Of a DNA stretch of 64,000 nucleotides, positions 42,709-50,945 are shown one piece after another. Origin of the DNA: Tepidimonas sediminis (GTDB lineage: Bacteria > Pseudomonadota > Gammaproteobacteria > Burkholderiales > Burkholderiaceae_C); contig NZ_VJND01000011.1 of the NCBI RefSeq assembly GCF_007556605.1, forward strand, positions 24,900 through 88,899, in the 5' to 3' direction. Within the stretch, counting starts at the first letter, position 1; every line of letters begins with the position of its first letter. Position numbers and translations under genes: made by a program. Below the pieces are notes generated by a model. It ran no database searches. It was not told where the DNA came from and saw nothing but the letters and a program-made list of their open reading frames with translations.

Positions 42709-43131
42709 TCAACCTCCGCACAGGGCGCGGATGTCCGCGGGGATCGGGATCGCCTTGATGCGGTCCGGGTCGTCGGGGTGGCGGATGCAGAAGGCGCGCG
42801 TCTCGCGTCCCTCGCACAGCACGTCGTCGCCGCGGCGTACCACGTGATGCTGGATGAAGACCTTCTCGCGCCATTCCTCCACCCGCGTGTGCACCTGCAG
42901 GCGCTCGCCGTAGGTGGCGGGCTTGAGGAAGCGGGTGTGGATCTCCAGCAGCGGCGTGCCGATGATGCCGCGCGTCTTGACCAGCTCGCGCCAGGGCGGC
43001 ACGCCGCACTGCACGAAGAAGTGCAGCGACGCCGCGTCCATCCACTTGCTGAAGTTGGGGAAGAAGACGATGCCGGCCGGGTCGCAGTCGCCGAACATCA
43101 CCTCCACTTCGTAGATCGTGGTCTTGCTCAT
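42709..43131 (-). CDS. 4-hydroxybenzoyl-CoA thioesterase-like acyl-CoA thioesterase
   Basis: Hotdog-fold thioesterase of 140 aa. FGDCDPAGIVFFPNFSKWMD near residues 13-32 carries the catalytic Asp of the 4-hydroxybenzoyl-CoA thioesterase class, and HTRFLKPATYGERLQ near 65 is usual for the fold. It lies 17 bp after the SDR gene and 4 bp before the acyl-CoA dehydrogenase. The likely job is hydrolysis of aroyl-CoA (vanilloyl- or 4-hydroxybenzoyl-CoA) left after thiolysis of the side chain. Confidence 0.87.
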   Translation of the reverse strand: MSKTTIYEVEVMFGDCDPAGIVFFPNFSKWMDAASLHFFVQCGVPPWRELVKTRGIIGTPLLEIHTRFLKPATYGERLQVHTRVEEWREKVFIQHHVVRRGDDVLCEGRETRAFCIRHPDDPDRIKAIPIPADIRALCGG

Positions 43132-43148
43132 GGGGCTTCCGTTGGGGA

Positions 43149-43934
43149 TCAGCGCGGGGGCAGCCGCAGCGCACCGTCCAGGCGGATCACCTCGCCGTTG
43201 AGGTGGCCGTTGGTGACGATGTGGCAGGCCAGGTCGGCAAACTCCTGTGGCCGGCCCAGCCGGGACGGGAACGGAATGCTGGCCGCCAGCGACTGCTGCA
43301 CCGCCTCGGGCAGGGTGCGCATCAGCGGCGTGTCGAACAGCCCGGGCGCGATGGTGCAGACGCGGATGCCGTGTTGCGCCAGGTCGCGCGCCATCGGCAG
43401 CGTCATGCCCACCACGCCGCCCTTGGAGGCGCTGTAGGCCTGCTGGCCGACCTGCCCGTCGAAGGCCGCCACCGAGGCGGTGAACACCATCACGCCGCGC
43501 CCGCCATCCTCCAGCGGGGGCAGGGCGGCGCAGGCGGCGGCGAACAGGCGCGCGGCGTTGTAGGTGCCGATCAGGTTGACGCGCACCACGCGCTCGAAGT
43601 CCTCCAGCGGCGCGGGCTGGCCGTCCTTGCCGACGATGCGCCGCGCGGTGCCGATGCCGGCCACGTGCATCAGGATGCGCGCCGGGCCGAGCGCGGCGGC
43701 GGCCTGGGCGAAGGCGTCGCGCAGGCCGTCGGCGCTGGCCACGTCGGCAGCCAGCGCCAGCGCCGTGCCGGCGCCATGAGCGGCGTTCAAGTCGGCGGCG
43801 ACGCGCGCGGCGGCCTCGCCGTTGAGGTCGATGACGGCCACGCGCGCGCCACGCGCGGCCAGCTCGCGCGCCGTGGCCTCGCCGAGGCCGGAGCCGGCGC
43901 CGGTGACGAGAGCGGTCTGTCCGTTCAGTTGCAT
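43149..43934 (-). CDS. SDR family 3-hydroxyacyl-CoA dehydrogenase-like
   Basis: Short-chain dehydrogenase of 261 aa. The NAD motif TGAGSGLG (residues 11-18), NLIGTYNAARLF near 115, Ser in FTASVAAFDG near 147 and YSASK near 160 are all present. It resembles the type 2 3-hydroxyacyl-CoA dehydrogenases (HSD17B10 group). Between thiolase and thioesterase in the operon, it would oxidise the 3-hydroxy-3-arylpropionyl-CoA formed by hydration of a cinnamoyl-CoA. Confidence 0.88.
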   Translation of the reverse strand: MQLNGQTALVTGAGSGLGEATARELAARGARVAVIDLNGEAAARVAADLNAAHGAGTALALAADVASADGLRDAFAQAAAALGPARILMHVAGIGTARRIVGKDGQPAPLEDFERVVRVNLIGTYNAARLFAAACAALPPLEDGGRGVMVFTASVAAFDGQVGQQAYSASKGGVVGMTLPMARDLAQHGIRVCTIAPGLFDTPLMRTLPEAVQQSLAASIPFPSRLGRPQEFADLACHIVTNGHLNGEVIRLDGALRLPPR

Positions 43935-43991
43935 CGCTGTCTCCTGGGGGCCGCGGGCAGGGCGGCCCGGCGTTGGGGGGTGGGTGTTGGA

Positions 43992-45275
43992 TCAGGCGGC
44001 GGTCGCAGCGTCGGGGTTTTCCAGCAGCAGCGCGATGCCCTGGCCGCCGCCGATGCACGCCGAGGCCACGCCCCAGCGTCCGCCACAGGCGCGCAGCGCG
44101 CGCGCGCAGGTCAGCGTCAGCCGCACGCCGGTGGCCGCCAGCGGATGCCCCAACGCGATGGCGCCGCCGTGCACGTTCAGGCGCGCCTCGTCCAGCCCCA
44201 GTTCGCGCACCACCGCCAGCACCTGCGCGCCCTGCGCCTCGTTGATCTCGAAGCGGTCGATGGCTTCCAGCGCCAGCCCTGCGCGCTGCAGCAGCAGGCG
44301 GATGGCCGGCGCCGGGCCGATGCCCATGATCTCCGGCGGCACGCCCACCACCGCGGCGGCCGCCACGCGCGCCAGCGGCGAGCGGCCGGTGCGCGCGCGC
44401 CAGTCGCGCGCGAACGCGCCGCCCGCCACGACCGCGGCCGCGGCCCCATCCACCAGCGCCGAGCTGTTGCCGGCCGTCTGCACGCCCCCGGCGTGCACCG
44501 GGCGCAGGCGCGCCAGCGCCTCCGGCGGCGAGGGGCGCGGGTGGGTGTCGGCCTCCACGCGCTCCACCTTCGGCGGCAGGCGCAGCGCCCGCGGCGCATA
44601 GCCCTCGCGCTCGAAGGTGGTGGGGGTGACGGGCTCGATCTCGCCGGCCAGAAAGCCGCTCGCCTGCGCCGCCAGCGCCCGCTCGAACGAGCGCGCCGCC
44701 CAGGCGTCCACCTCGGCGCGGGTGAGACAATAGCGGCGCGCCAGGTTCTCGGCGGTGCCGATCATGTCGACGCCGGCGGCCGGATCCTTCAGCGCCTCCC
44801 ACATGAAGTCCTCGAACCGGACCGGCGCCCCGAGCCTGAAGCCGGTGCGGTGCTCGAAGGCGGCGATGGGGTTGCGTGTCATGCTCTCGGTGCCCGCCAC
44901 CAGCGCCACGTCGACGCCGTCGCGCAGGTGCAGCCCGGCCTGGCGGAACAGCTCGAAGCCGGTGCCGCAGATGCGCTGCACCATCAGCGCCGGCACGTCG
45001 ATCGGCACGCCGGCGTACAGGCCGATGTGGCGCGGCAGCATGTACTGGAAGCTGTCGCCGGGGGCCATGTTGCCGGCCAGCACGGCGCCGACGGCCTCCG
45101 GCGCGACGCCGGCGCGGCGCAGCGCCGCGCGCGCGGCGTGGATGCCCAGGTCGGTGGGCGACAGGCTGCCGAAGGCACCGCAGTAGTCCACCATCGGCGT
45201 GCGCGCGCCGTCCAGGATCCAGCAGTCGTCGAACCGGTTGAACAGGCCGCGCGGCTGGCGCAGGGGGTCGGTCAT
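43992..45275 (-). CDS. Thiolase (acetyl-CoA acyltransferase) of the phenylpropanoid operon
   Basis: Thiolase of 427 aa. The nucleophile Cys is in QRICGTGFELFRQAG near residue 101, the His in NVHGGAIALGHPLAATG near 376, and the second Cys in ASACIGGGQG near 405. It starts in a 4-bp ATGA overlap with the feruloyl-CoA synthetase gene, so the two are translationally coupled. It should cleave 3-oxo-3-arylpropionyl-CoA with CoA to aroyl-CoA and acetyl-CoA. Confidence 0.9.
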   Translation of the reverse strand: MTDPLRQPRGLFNRFDDCWILDGARTPMVDYCGAFGSLSPTDLGIHAARAALRRAGVAPEAVGAVLAGNMAPGDSFQYMLPRHIGLYAGVPIDVPALMVQRICGTGFELFRQAGLHLRDGVDVALVAGTESMTRNPIAAFEHRTGFRLGAPVRFEDFMWEALKDPAAGVDMIGTAENLARRYCLTRAEVDAWAARSFERALAAQASGFLAGEIEPVTPTTFEREGYAPRALRLPPKVERVEADTHPRPSPPEALARLRPVHAGGVQTAGNSSALVDGAAAAVVAGGAFARDWRARTGRSPLARVAAAAVVGVPPEIMGIGPAPAIRLLLQRAGLALEAIDRFEINEAQGAQVLAVVRELGLDEARLNVHGGAIALGHPLAATGVRLTLTCARALRACGGRWGVASACIGGGQGIALLLENPDAATAA

Positions 45276-47206
45276 GGCAAGGTCCTCGTGGATGGGATGT
45301 CGGTCGGGGGCTGGACCGTGGGCTTGACGATGTGGTGCAGCGCGTCCTCGTAGAGCTTGTCCACCGTGTCGGCCCGGTGCGCGAGCACCGCGCGCTGGTT
45401 GATCGAGCCCTTGTCGGTGATCTCGCCACGGTCGAGGCTGGGCGGGTCGGCCAGCAGCACCAGCCGGGCGATGCGGTTGGCGCTGCCGGTGGCCTGGCGC
45501 GCCAGCTCGTCGACCACGCGCTGGAAGTGCGCCAGCACCGCCGGATGCTCGACCACCTCGTGCAGCGAGGCGTCGGGCGGCAGCGGGCACAGTTCGCGCA
45601 CGCGCGGCGTCGGGAAGACCAGGGCGCCGACCTCATGGCGGTTCAGGCCCGTGATCACCGCGTCCTGCACGTAGGGCGCGCCGGCCGCGATCAGGCGTGC
45701 GCGCAGCGGCCCGACGCTGACGAAGGTGCCGGTGGCGAGCTTGAAATCCTCCGCGATGCGGCCGTCGAAGCGCAGGCCGCGGTGCACGTCGGTCTCGTCG
45801 ATCCAGCGCACCGCGTCGCCCGAACGGAAGAACCCTTCCTCGTCGAAGGCGGCGGCGGTCTCCTCGGGGTTGCGCCAGTAGCCGGGCGTGACGTTGGGGC
45901 CGCGGTAGCGCACCTCGGTCTTGCCCTCGACGTCGACCAGCTTGACCTCCAGCCCCGGGGTGGGCAGGCCGAGGTCGCCGGCGCGCACGTCCGGGCTGGT
46001 GACGAACAGCGCAAACGGTGCGGTCTCGGTCATGCCCAGGCCCGAAGTCATCGGGATGCGCACGCCGAGCTCGCGCACCTCGCTGGCGTAGAGGCTGTCC
46101 CACACCGGCTGGGCCAGCGACGCGCCGGCATAGAAGAACATGCGCACGCGCGACAGCAGCGTGCGCCGCAGCGCCGCGTCGGTCTGCATCGCCTGCGCGA
46201 TCGCCTCGAAGCCCACCGGCACGTTGAAATAGACGGTCGGCGCGATCTCGCGCAGGTTGCGCAGCGTCTCGCCGATCAGCGCCGGGGTGGGCTTGCCGTC
46301 GTCGAGGTAGAGCGTGCCGCCGTGGTAGAGCACCATGCCGACGTTGTGGTTGCCGCCGAAGGTGTGATTCCACGGCAGCCAGTCGACCAGCACCAGCTCC
46401 TCCTCGGCCAGCACCGGCATCGACTGCGTCATCTGCTGCTGGTTGGCGCACCACATGCGGTGCGTGTTGATGACGGCCTTCGGCGCCTTGGTCGAGCCGC
46501 TGGTGAAGAGAAACTTCACGATGGTGTCCGGCCCGGTGGCCTCGATGGCGGCCTCCACCGCCGCGGTCGGCTCGGTGGCCGCCAGCGCCGCGTACGGCGT
46601 CACCGCGCGGTCGGGCAGGGCGCCCTCGGCCAAGACCACTTCCACCTGGGGCGGCACCACCGCCCCGATGGCGCGCGCGTAGCGCGCATCCTGCGCGAAC
46701 ACCAGGCCCGGCGTCAGCGTCGCCCACACGTGGCGCAGCTTGGCGTAATCGCTGCTCAGCAGCGAGTAGGCGGGCGAGACCGGCGCCCACGGCACGCCGG
46801 CCACCATGCAGCCCAGCGCCAGCAGCGCATGCTCCAGGCTGTTCTCACTCAGGATCAGCACCGGGCGTTCGGCCGACAGATCGCGCTGCAGCAGCGCCTG
46901 CGCCAGCGCGCGCGCCGTGGCCCAGGCCTGGGCCCAGGTGACGTGTTCCCAGTCGGTGAGCGTCACCGTACCGTCGGCCGTGACGTGGCGGCGCCGGCGC
47001 GCGAACAGCGTGCGCTGCGCACGCTCCTGCGCCCAGTGGCGCAGCCGGTCGGTCATGCGCGCCGGGTAGGGTTGCAGCGCCTGTTCGGCGCGCAGGTAGT
47101 GCACCCCGGCGGGGCCGTCGCGCACGTGCACGCGCGTCACGCCGAAGCGCAGCGGCCGAAACGGCGCCTGCGCCACCTCGGGGGGAAGGTGCGGTTCGTG
47201 GTTCAT
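45272..47206 (-). CDS. fcs: Feruloyl-CoA synthetase
   Basis: Acyl-adenylate forming ligase of 644 aa (Fcs about 620). It has the AMP motif FTSGSTKAPKAVINTH near residue 234, LPWNHTFGGNHN near 274, SGLGMTETAPFA near 387, FRSGDAVRW near 465 and KLATGTFVSVGPLRARL near 497, the segment that distinguishes feruloyl/hydroxycinnamoyl-CoA synthetases. It activates ferulate, coumarate or caffeate with ATP and CoA. It is the second gene of a six-gene operon, 56 bp after an enoyl-CoA hydratase. Confidence 0.92.
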   Translation of the reverse strand: MNHEPHLPPEVAQAPFRPLRFGVTRVHVRDGPAGVHYLRAEQALQPYPARMTDRLRHWAQERAQRTLFARRRRHVTADGTVTLTDWEHVTWAQAWATARALAQALLQRDLSAERPVLILSENSLEHALLALGCMVAGVPWAPVSPAYSLLSSDYAKLRHVWATLTPGLVFAQDARYARAIGAVVPPQVEVVLAEGALPDRAVTPYAALAATEPTAAVEAAIEATGPDTIVKFLFTSGSTKAPKAVINTHRMWCANQQQMTQSMPVLAEEELVLVDWLPWNHTFGGNHNVGMVLYHGGTLYLDDGKPTPALIGETLRNLREIAPTVYFNVPVGFEAIAQAMQTDAALRRTLLSRVRMFFYAGASLAQPVWDSLYASEVRELGVRIPMTSGLGMTETAPFALFVTSPDVRAGDLGLPTPGLEVKLVDVEGKTEVRYRGPNVTPGYWRNPEETAAAFDEEGFFRSGDAVRWIDETDVHRGLRFDGRIAEDFKLATGTFVSVGPLRARLIAAGAPYVQDAVITGLNRHEVGALVFPTPRVRELCPLPPDASLHEVVEHPAVLAHFQRVVDELARQATGSANRIARLVLLADPPSLDRGEITDKGSINQRAVLAHRADTVDKLYEDALHHIVKPTVQPPTDIPSTRTLP

Positions 47207-47262
47207 GTCTCCTCGGTCCTCGTGGTTCTTGGCGTGTGAGGGGCGGGCGCCGACCGCCTGGG

Positions 47263-48051
47263 TCAGCCGCCCGGGCGCACCTTGGCGGCGCGCCCCTCCA
47301 GGAAATCACGCAGGCGCGCCTTGGCCTCGGGGGCGGCCTGGGCGATCGCGGAGATCAGCGCCTCGGTGAACAGCCCGTGGTCGCTGGCCTGCTCGGCGAT
47401 GCGCGGCAGCGCGTGCATCAGCGCGTAGTTGGTCATCGGCGCGTTGGCGGCGATGCGCCGCGCCAGCTCCAGCGCCTTGGCCAGTGCCTGGCCGGCCGGC
47501 ACGCGGTACTGCACCAGCCCGGCGCGCTCGGCCTCGTCGGCGCCGAGCACGCGGCCGGTCAGCATCATGTCCATCATGCGCGCCACGCCGATCAGGCGCG
47601 GGATGCGCACCGCGCCGCTGCCGCCGACGAAGATGCCGCGCGTGCCTTCCGGCAGCGCGAAGTAGGCGCTGTCGTCGGCCACGCGCACGTGGCAGGCGCT
47701 GGCCAGTTCCAGCCCGCCGCCCACCACCGCGCCGTGCAGGGCCGCCACCACCGGCACGCGCCCGCGCTCGATGGCGTCGAAGGCCGCATGCCACAGCCGC
47801 GAGTGGTGCAGGCCCTCCACGGCGTCGCGCTCGCGCAGTTCCGCCAGATCCAGCCCGGCGCAGAAATGCTCGCCCTCGCCGCAGATCACCGCCGCGCGCG
47901 CCTCGGCAGGCAGCTGCTCGAAGGTCTGCCGCAGGGCCAGGATCAGGCCGTCGGAGAGCGCGTTGCGCTTGGCCGGCCGGCGCAGCCGCACGATGGCGAC
48001 GGGGCCGTCCAGGGTGCAGTCCAGGGCGTCGAGGGAGGGTGTGGCGTTCAT
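47263..48051 (-). CDS. Enoyl-CoA hydratase/isomerase family protein (first gene of the fcs operon)
   Basis: Crotonase-fold protein of 262 aa. It has RPAKRNALSDGLILAL near residue 26, the oxyanion-hole segments GEHFCAGLDLAEL near 60 and HGAVVGGGLELASACHVRVA near 107, and the acidic residue region FALPEGTRGIFVGG near 131. It differs in its N-terminus from hydroxycinnamoyl-CoA hydratase-lyases (Ech/FerB), which split the side chain to an aldehyde. With SDR and thiolase partners a simple hydratase role fits better. It is divergent from a second crotonase gene. Confidence 0.85.
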   Translation of the reverse strand: MNATPSLDALDCTLDGPVAIVRLRRPAKRNALSDGLILALRQTFEQLPAEARAAVICGEGEHFCAGLDLAELRERDAVEGLHHSRLWHAAFDAIERGRVPVVAALHGAVVGGGLELASACHVRVADDSAYFALPEGTRGIFVGGSGAVRIPRLIGVARMMDMMLTGRVLGADEAERAGLVQYRVPAGQALAKALELARRIAANAPMTNYALMHALPRIAEQASDHGLFTEALISAIAQAAPEAKARLRDFLEGRAAKVRPGG

Positions 48052-48055
48052 GATG

Positions 48056-48070
48056 GTTACAAACAATAAC
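48056..48070. promoter_or_regulatory. Small dyad in the divergent hydratase promoter region
   Basis: GTTA (48056-48059), 7 bp, TAAC (48067-48070), 5 bp from the start of the minus-strand hydratase gene. The 100-bp intergenic region must hold both divergent promoters; no consensus pair is clear. The dyad is short and may be chance. Confidence 0.25.
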
Positions 48071-48151
48071 GATGTAGGGCAGCTTAGCGCGGTCCGCCGG
48101 TGGCGGCCATGCGGGTTTTCCCGCAGGTGCGCGGTGCGGCATACTGCGCGC

Positions 48152-48946
48152 ATGTCCCTCGACGCCCCCGGCACCGAACCGCTGCTGAGCCTCGACGGCG
48201 AGGTGGCCACCGTCACGCTGAACCGCCCGCGCCACCGCAACCGGCTGGAGGCCGCCGACCTGCAGGCGCTGGTGCGTCACGTGCGCGCGGTGGACGCCGA
48301 CCCGGCGGTGCGCGTGCTGGTGGTGACGGCGCGCGTGCAGGGGCCCGCGCCGGTGTTCAGCGCCGGCTTCGATCTGGCCGGCTTCGAGCGTCACCCCGGC
48401 GGGCCGGGCGGGGCCGTGGACGCCTTCGCCCAAGCGGTGGAGGCGCTGGCGGCGGCGCGGCCGCTGACGCTGGCGGCGCTTGCCGGCAGCGTCTATGGCG
48501 GGGCGGTGGACCTGGCGCTGGCGTGCGACTTCCGCCTCGGCGTGGAGGGGATGGAGGCACGCGTGCCGGCCGCCGCGATCGGTCTGCACTACTACACCGC
48601 CGGGCTGCGCCGCGCGGTGGCGACGCTGGGCCTGCCGGCGGCGCGGCGACTGTTCCTCGCCGCCGAGCCGCTCGATGCGGCGGCGCTGCAGGCGTGCGGC
48701 TTTCTCGATGCGTGCGTGGCCCCCGTGGCGCTGGAGGAAGAGGTGCGGCGGCGCTGCGCGGCGCTGGCGGCGCTGGCACCGCGGGCCGTGCAGGGGATGA
48801 AGCGCACGCTGCGCGAGCTGGCCGAGGGCGCGGGTGAGCCCGCGGCGTGGCGCCAGCGCGAGCTGGCCACGCACGCCAGCGCCGACTTCGCCGAGGGCAT
48901 CGCGGCGGTGCGGGCGCGCCGGGCGCCGGTGTTCCGCGGGGCCTGA
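48152..48946 (+). CDS. Enoyl-CoA hydratase/isomerase family protein (divergent)
   Basis: Crotonase-fold protein of 264 aa, only distantly similar to its divergent neighbour. It has TLNRPRHRNRLEAADLQAL near residue 25, PVFSAGFDLAGFERH near 68 and LAGSVYGGAVDLALACDFRL near 110. The usual acidic residues (PE near 135 in hydratases) are replaced by VPAAAIGLHYYTAGLRR, so hydratase activity is uncertain. It could serve as an isomerase or thioester hydrolase. It ends 9 bp from the tail of the IclR gene. Confidence 0.8.
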   Translation: MSLDAPGTEPLLSLDGEVATVTLNRPRHRNRLEAADLQALVRHVRAVDADPAVRVLVVTARVQGPAPVFSAGFDLAGFERHPGGPGGAVDAFAQAVEALAAARPLTLAALAGSVYGGAVDLALACDFRLGVEGMEARVPAAAIGLHYYTAGLRRAVATLGLPAARRLFLAAEPLDAAALQACGFLDACVAPVALEEEVRRRCAALAALAPRAVQGMKRTLRELAEGAGEPAAWRQRELATHASADFAEGIAAVRARRAPVFRGA

Positions 48947-48955
48947 AGCGACGGC

Positions 48956-49768
48956 TCAGCCGCCCGTGCCCAGCCGCTGCGTCAGTCGCCGTCCGGCGGC
49001 GAGGAGGGCCTGCGCCTGGACGCCTTCGGCACGCAGATCCAGCAGCGCGCTGGGCGCGATGGCGGCCAGCGCCAGCACGACGCGGCCGAAGCCGTCGAAC
49101 ACCGGCACCGCCAGCGCGCTGATGCCCGGCAGCAGCTCATCGCGCACGCGGCTCAAGCCCTCGCGGCGGATCGCCGCCAGCTCCTCGGCGAAGGCGGGGT
49201 CACGCAGCGCCTCGGCCTCGCCCTCGCGCGCCAGCGCCGCGGCCACTGCCTGCGGCTCACCGAAGGCGGCGAAGATCTTGCCGGTGCCGGTGTGGCGCAG
49301 CGAGGCCGGCGTGCCGTGGCGCATCGCCACGTGCACCGGCGTGGGGGCCAGCTCCACGTGCACGATGATCGGCCCCACCGGCCCCCACACGGCGGCCGAG
49401 ACCGTGCAGCCGAGCGTGCGCGCCAGCGCCGGCAGCTCGGCCACCGCCAGCCGCACGGGGTCGACCTGCTGCAGCCCGATCAGGCCGAGCTGCAGCGCCA
49501 GCGGCCCCAGCCCATAGTGGCCGCTGACGGGATCCTGCTCCACGAGTCCGAGCTTGCCGAAGCTGACCAGGTAGGGGTGGGCCTTGGCGGCGCCCATGCC
49601 GGCGGCGCGCGCCAAGTCCTTCAGCGGCAGCGCGCGGCCGGCGCGGGCCAGCGCCTTGAGCAGCTGGCCGCCGACCTCGATGCTCTGGATGCCGCGGGGG
49701 CGGCGCAGCGGGCCGTCGTCGCCGGCGGTGCCGTCCGTCGCGTGGTGTTCCGGGGGCGGGGTGTCCAT
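48956..49768 (-). CDS. IclR family transcriptional regulator
   Basis: Regulator of about 270 aa. The N-terminal winged helix reads SIEVGGQLLKALARAGRALP, then LKDLARAAGMGAAKAHPYLVSFGKLGLV (residues about 29-77). The C-terminal ligand domain (about 95-265) has GKIFAAFG near 163 and ISALAVPVFDGFGRVVLAL near 217. The start is uncertain (ATG at 49768 or 49777, GTG at 49828); none has a good ribosome site. It diverges from the MBL-VOC-monooxygenase-FAH operon, with repeated TTTG(A/G)CAT elements between them. Confidence 0.85.
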   Translation of the reverse strand: MDTPPPEHHATDGTAGDDGPLRRPRGIQSIEVGGQLLKALARAGRALPLKDLARAAGMGAAKAHPYLVSFGKLGLVEQDPVSGHYGLGPLALQLGLIGLQQVDPVRLAVAELPALARTLGCTVSAAVWGPVGPIIVHVELAPTPVHVAMRHGTPASLRHTGTGKIFAAFGEPQAVAAALAREGEAEALRDPAFAEELAAIRREGLSRVRDELLPGISALAVPVFDGFGRVVLALAAIAPSALLDLRAEGVQAQALLAAGRRLTQRLGTGG

Positions 49769-49830
49769 GCGCATCATTGTCGCCGCGCGGTTCCGCTGCC
49801 TCCGCGCAGGCGATCTCAGGGTTTTCACTT

Positions 49831-49902
49831 ATGCGAATACGTTTGACATCGTACAACCTGATCGCCTACCATTGCGCCACATATGACAAATGCGTTTGGC
49901 AT
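49831..49902. promoter_or_regulatory. Two candidate IclR operators
   Basis: (A/G)CGTTTG(A/G)CAT occurs at 49839-49849 and 49892-49902, 53 bp apart. The second copy is the right half of a 20-bp imperfect palindrome at 49883-49902, ATGaCAAAtGCgTTTGgCAT (16 of 20 positions symmetric). The first copy follows ATGCGAA at 49831, a possible left half. Confidence 0.55.
49843..49872 (+). promoter_or_regulatory. Promoter of the MBL-VOC-monooxygenase-FAH operon
   Basis: TTGACA (49843-49848), 18-bp spacer, TACCAT (49867-49872; 4/6). The -35 lies inside the first candidate IclR operator, and the second operator is just downstream of the predicted start of transcription. Confidence 0.5.
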
Positions 49903-49944
49903 GGTTGAATGTCCATGTCGCGCTCGCCCGACGGAAACCCGACC

Positions 49945-50901
49945 ATGAGCACCAAAGCCTTCGCCAGCCAGGCCGACCTGCAGGACAAGCAGGTCAGCTT
50001 CACGAAGCTGTCCGACCACGCCTATGCCTACACCGCCGAGGGCGACCCCAACACCGGCGTCATCATCGGCGACGACGCCGTGATGGTGATCGACACCCAG
50101 GCCACGCCCGTGATGGCGCAGGATGTCATCCGCCGCATCCGCGAGGTCACCGACAAGCCGATCCAGTACGTGGTGCTGAGCCACTACCACGCGGTGCGCG
50201 TGCTGGGCGCCAGCGCCTATGGCGCGCAGCACATCATCGCCAGCCAGGACACCTACGACCTGATCGTCGAGCGCGGCGAGCAGGACAAGGCCAGCGAGAT
50301 CGGCCGCTTCCCGCGCCTGTTCCGTGCCGTGGAGTCGATTCCGCCGGGGCTGACCTGGCCCACCATCACCTTCACCGGCAAGATGACGATCTGGCTCGGC
50401 AAGCTGGAGGTGCAGCTGCTGCAGCTGGGCCGTGGCCACACCAAGGGCGACACGGTGGCCTGGCTGCCGCAGGAGAGGATTCTCTTCAGCGGCGACCTGG
50501 TCGAGTTCGACGCCACGCCCTACGCGGGCGACGCCTACTTCCGCGACTGGCCGCAGACGCTGGACAACCTGGCGGCGCTCAAGCCCGAAAAGCTCGTGCC
50601 GGGCCGCGGCGCGGCGCTGACCACGTCGGAGCAGGTGCAGCAGGGGCTGGCCGGCACCAAGGCCTTCATCGAGGACATGCGTGCCGCGGTGGAGGAGGGC
50701 GTGCGCGCCGGCAAGGACCTGCGCGCGGTCTACAAGGAGGTCTACGCGCGGCTGCAGCCCAAGTATGGCCGCTGGGTGATCTTCGACCACTGCATGCCCT
50801 TTGACGTGACGCGCTGCTACGACGAGCTGACCGCCTACCCCGATCCGCGCATCTGGACCGCCGAACGCGACCGCCAGATGTGGGAGGCGCTGGAAGGCTG
50901 A
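49945..50901 (+). CDS. Metallo-beta-lactamase-fold protein with a degenerate metal site
   Basis: MBL-fold protein of 318 aa, without signal peptide. The expected HxHxDH is SHYHAVRVLGAS near residues 79-90: the two first His are kept, but the Asp and third His are replaced by Val and Arg. Other ligands remain: His in GRGHTKGD near 162, Asp in FSGDLVEFD near 185 and His in IFDHCMPF near 285. This suggests a mononuclear or altered site. The ATG at 49945 is preferred over 49909, which would fall within the operator region. It is first in the operon. Confidence 0.85.
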   Translation: MSTKAFASQADLQDKQVSFTKLSDHAYAYTAEGDPNTGVIIGDDAVMVIDTQATPVMAQDVIRRIREVTDKPIQYVVLSHYHAVRVLGASAYGAQHIIASQDTYDLIVERGEQDKASEIGRFPRLFRAVESIPPGLTWPTITFTGKMTIWLGKLEVQLLQLGRGHTKGDTVAWLPQERILFSGDLVEFDATPYAGDAYFRDWPQTLDNLAALKPEKLVPGRGAALTTSEQVQQGLAGTKAFIEDMRAAVEEGVRAGKDLRAVYKEVYARLQPKYGRWVIFDHCMPFDVTRCYDELTAYPDPRIWTAERDRQMWEALEG

Positions 50902-50945
50902 GCGCCGCCGGCTGCGCCTTGCACCCCCCGCAGAGGAGACCCGCC

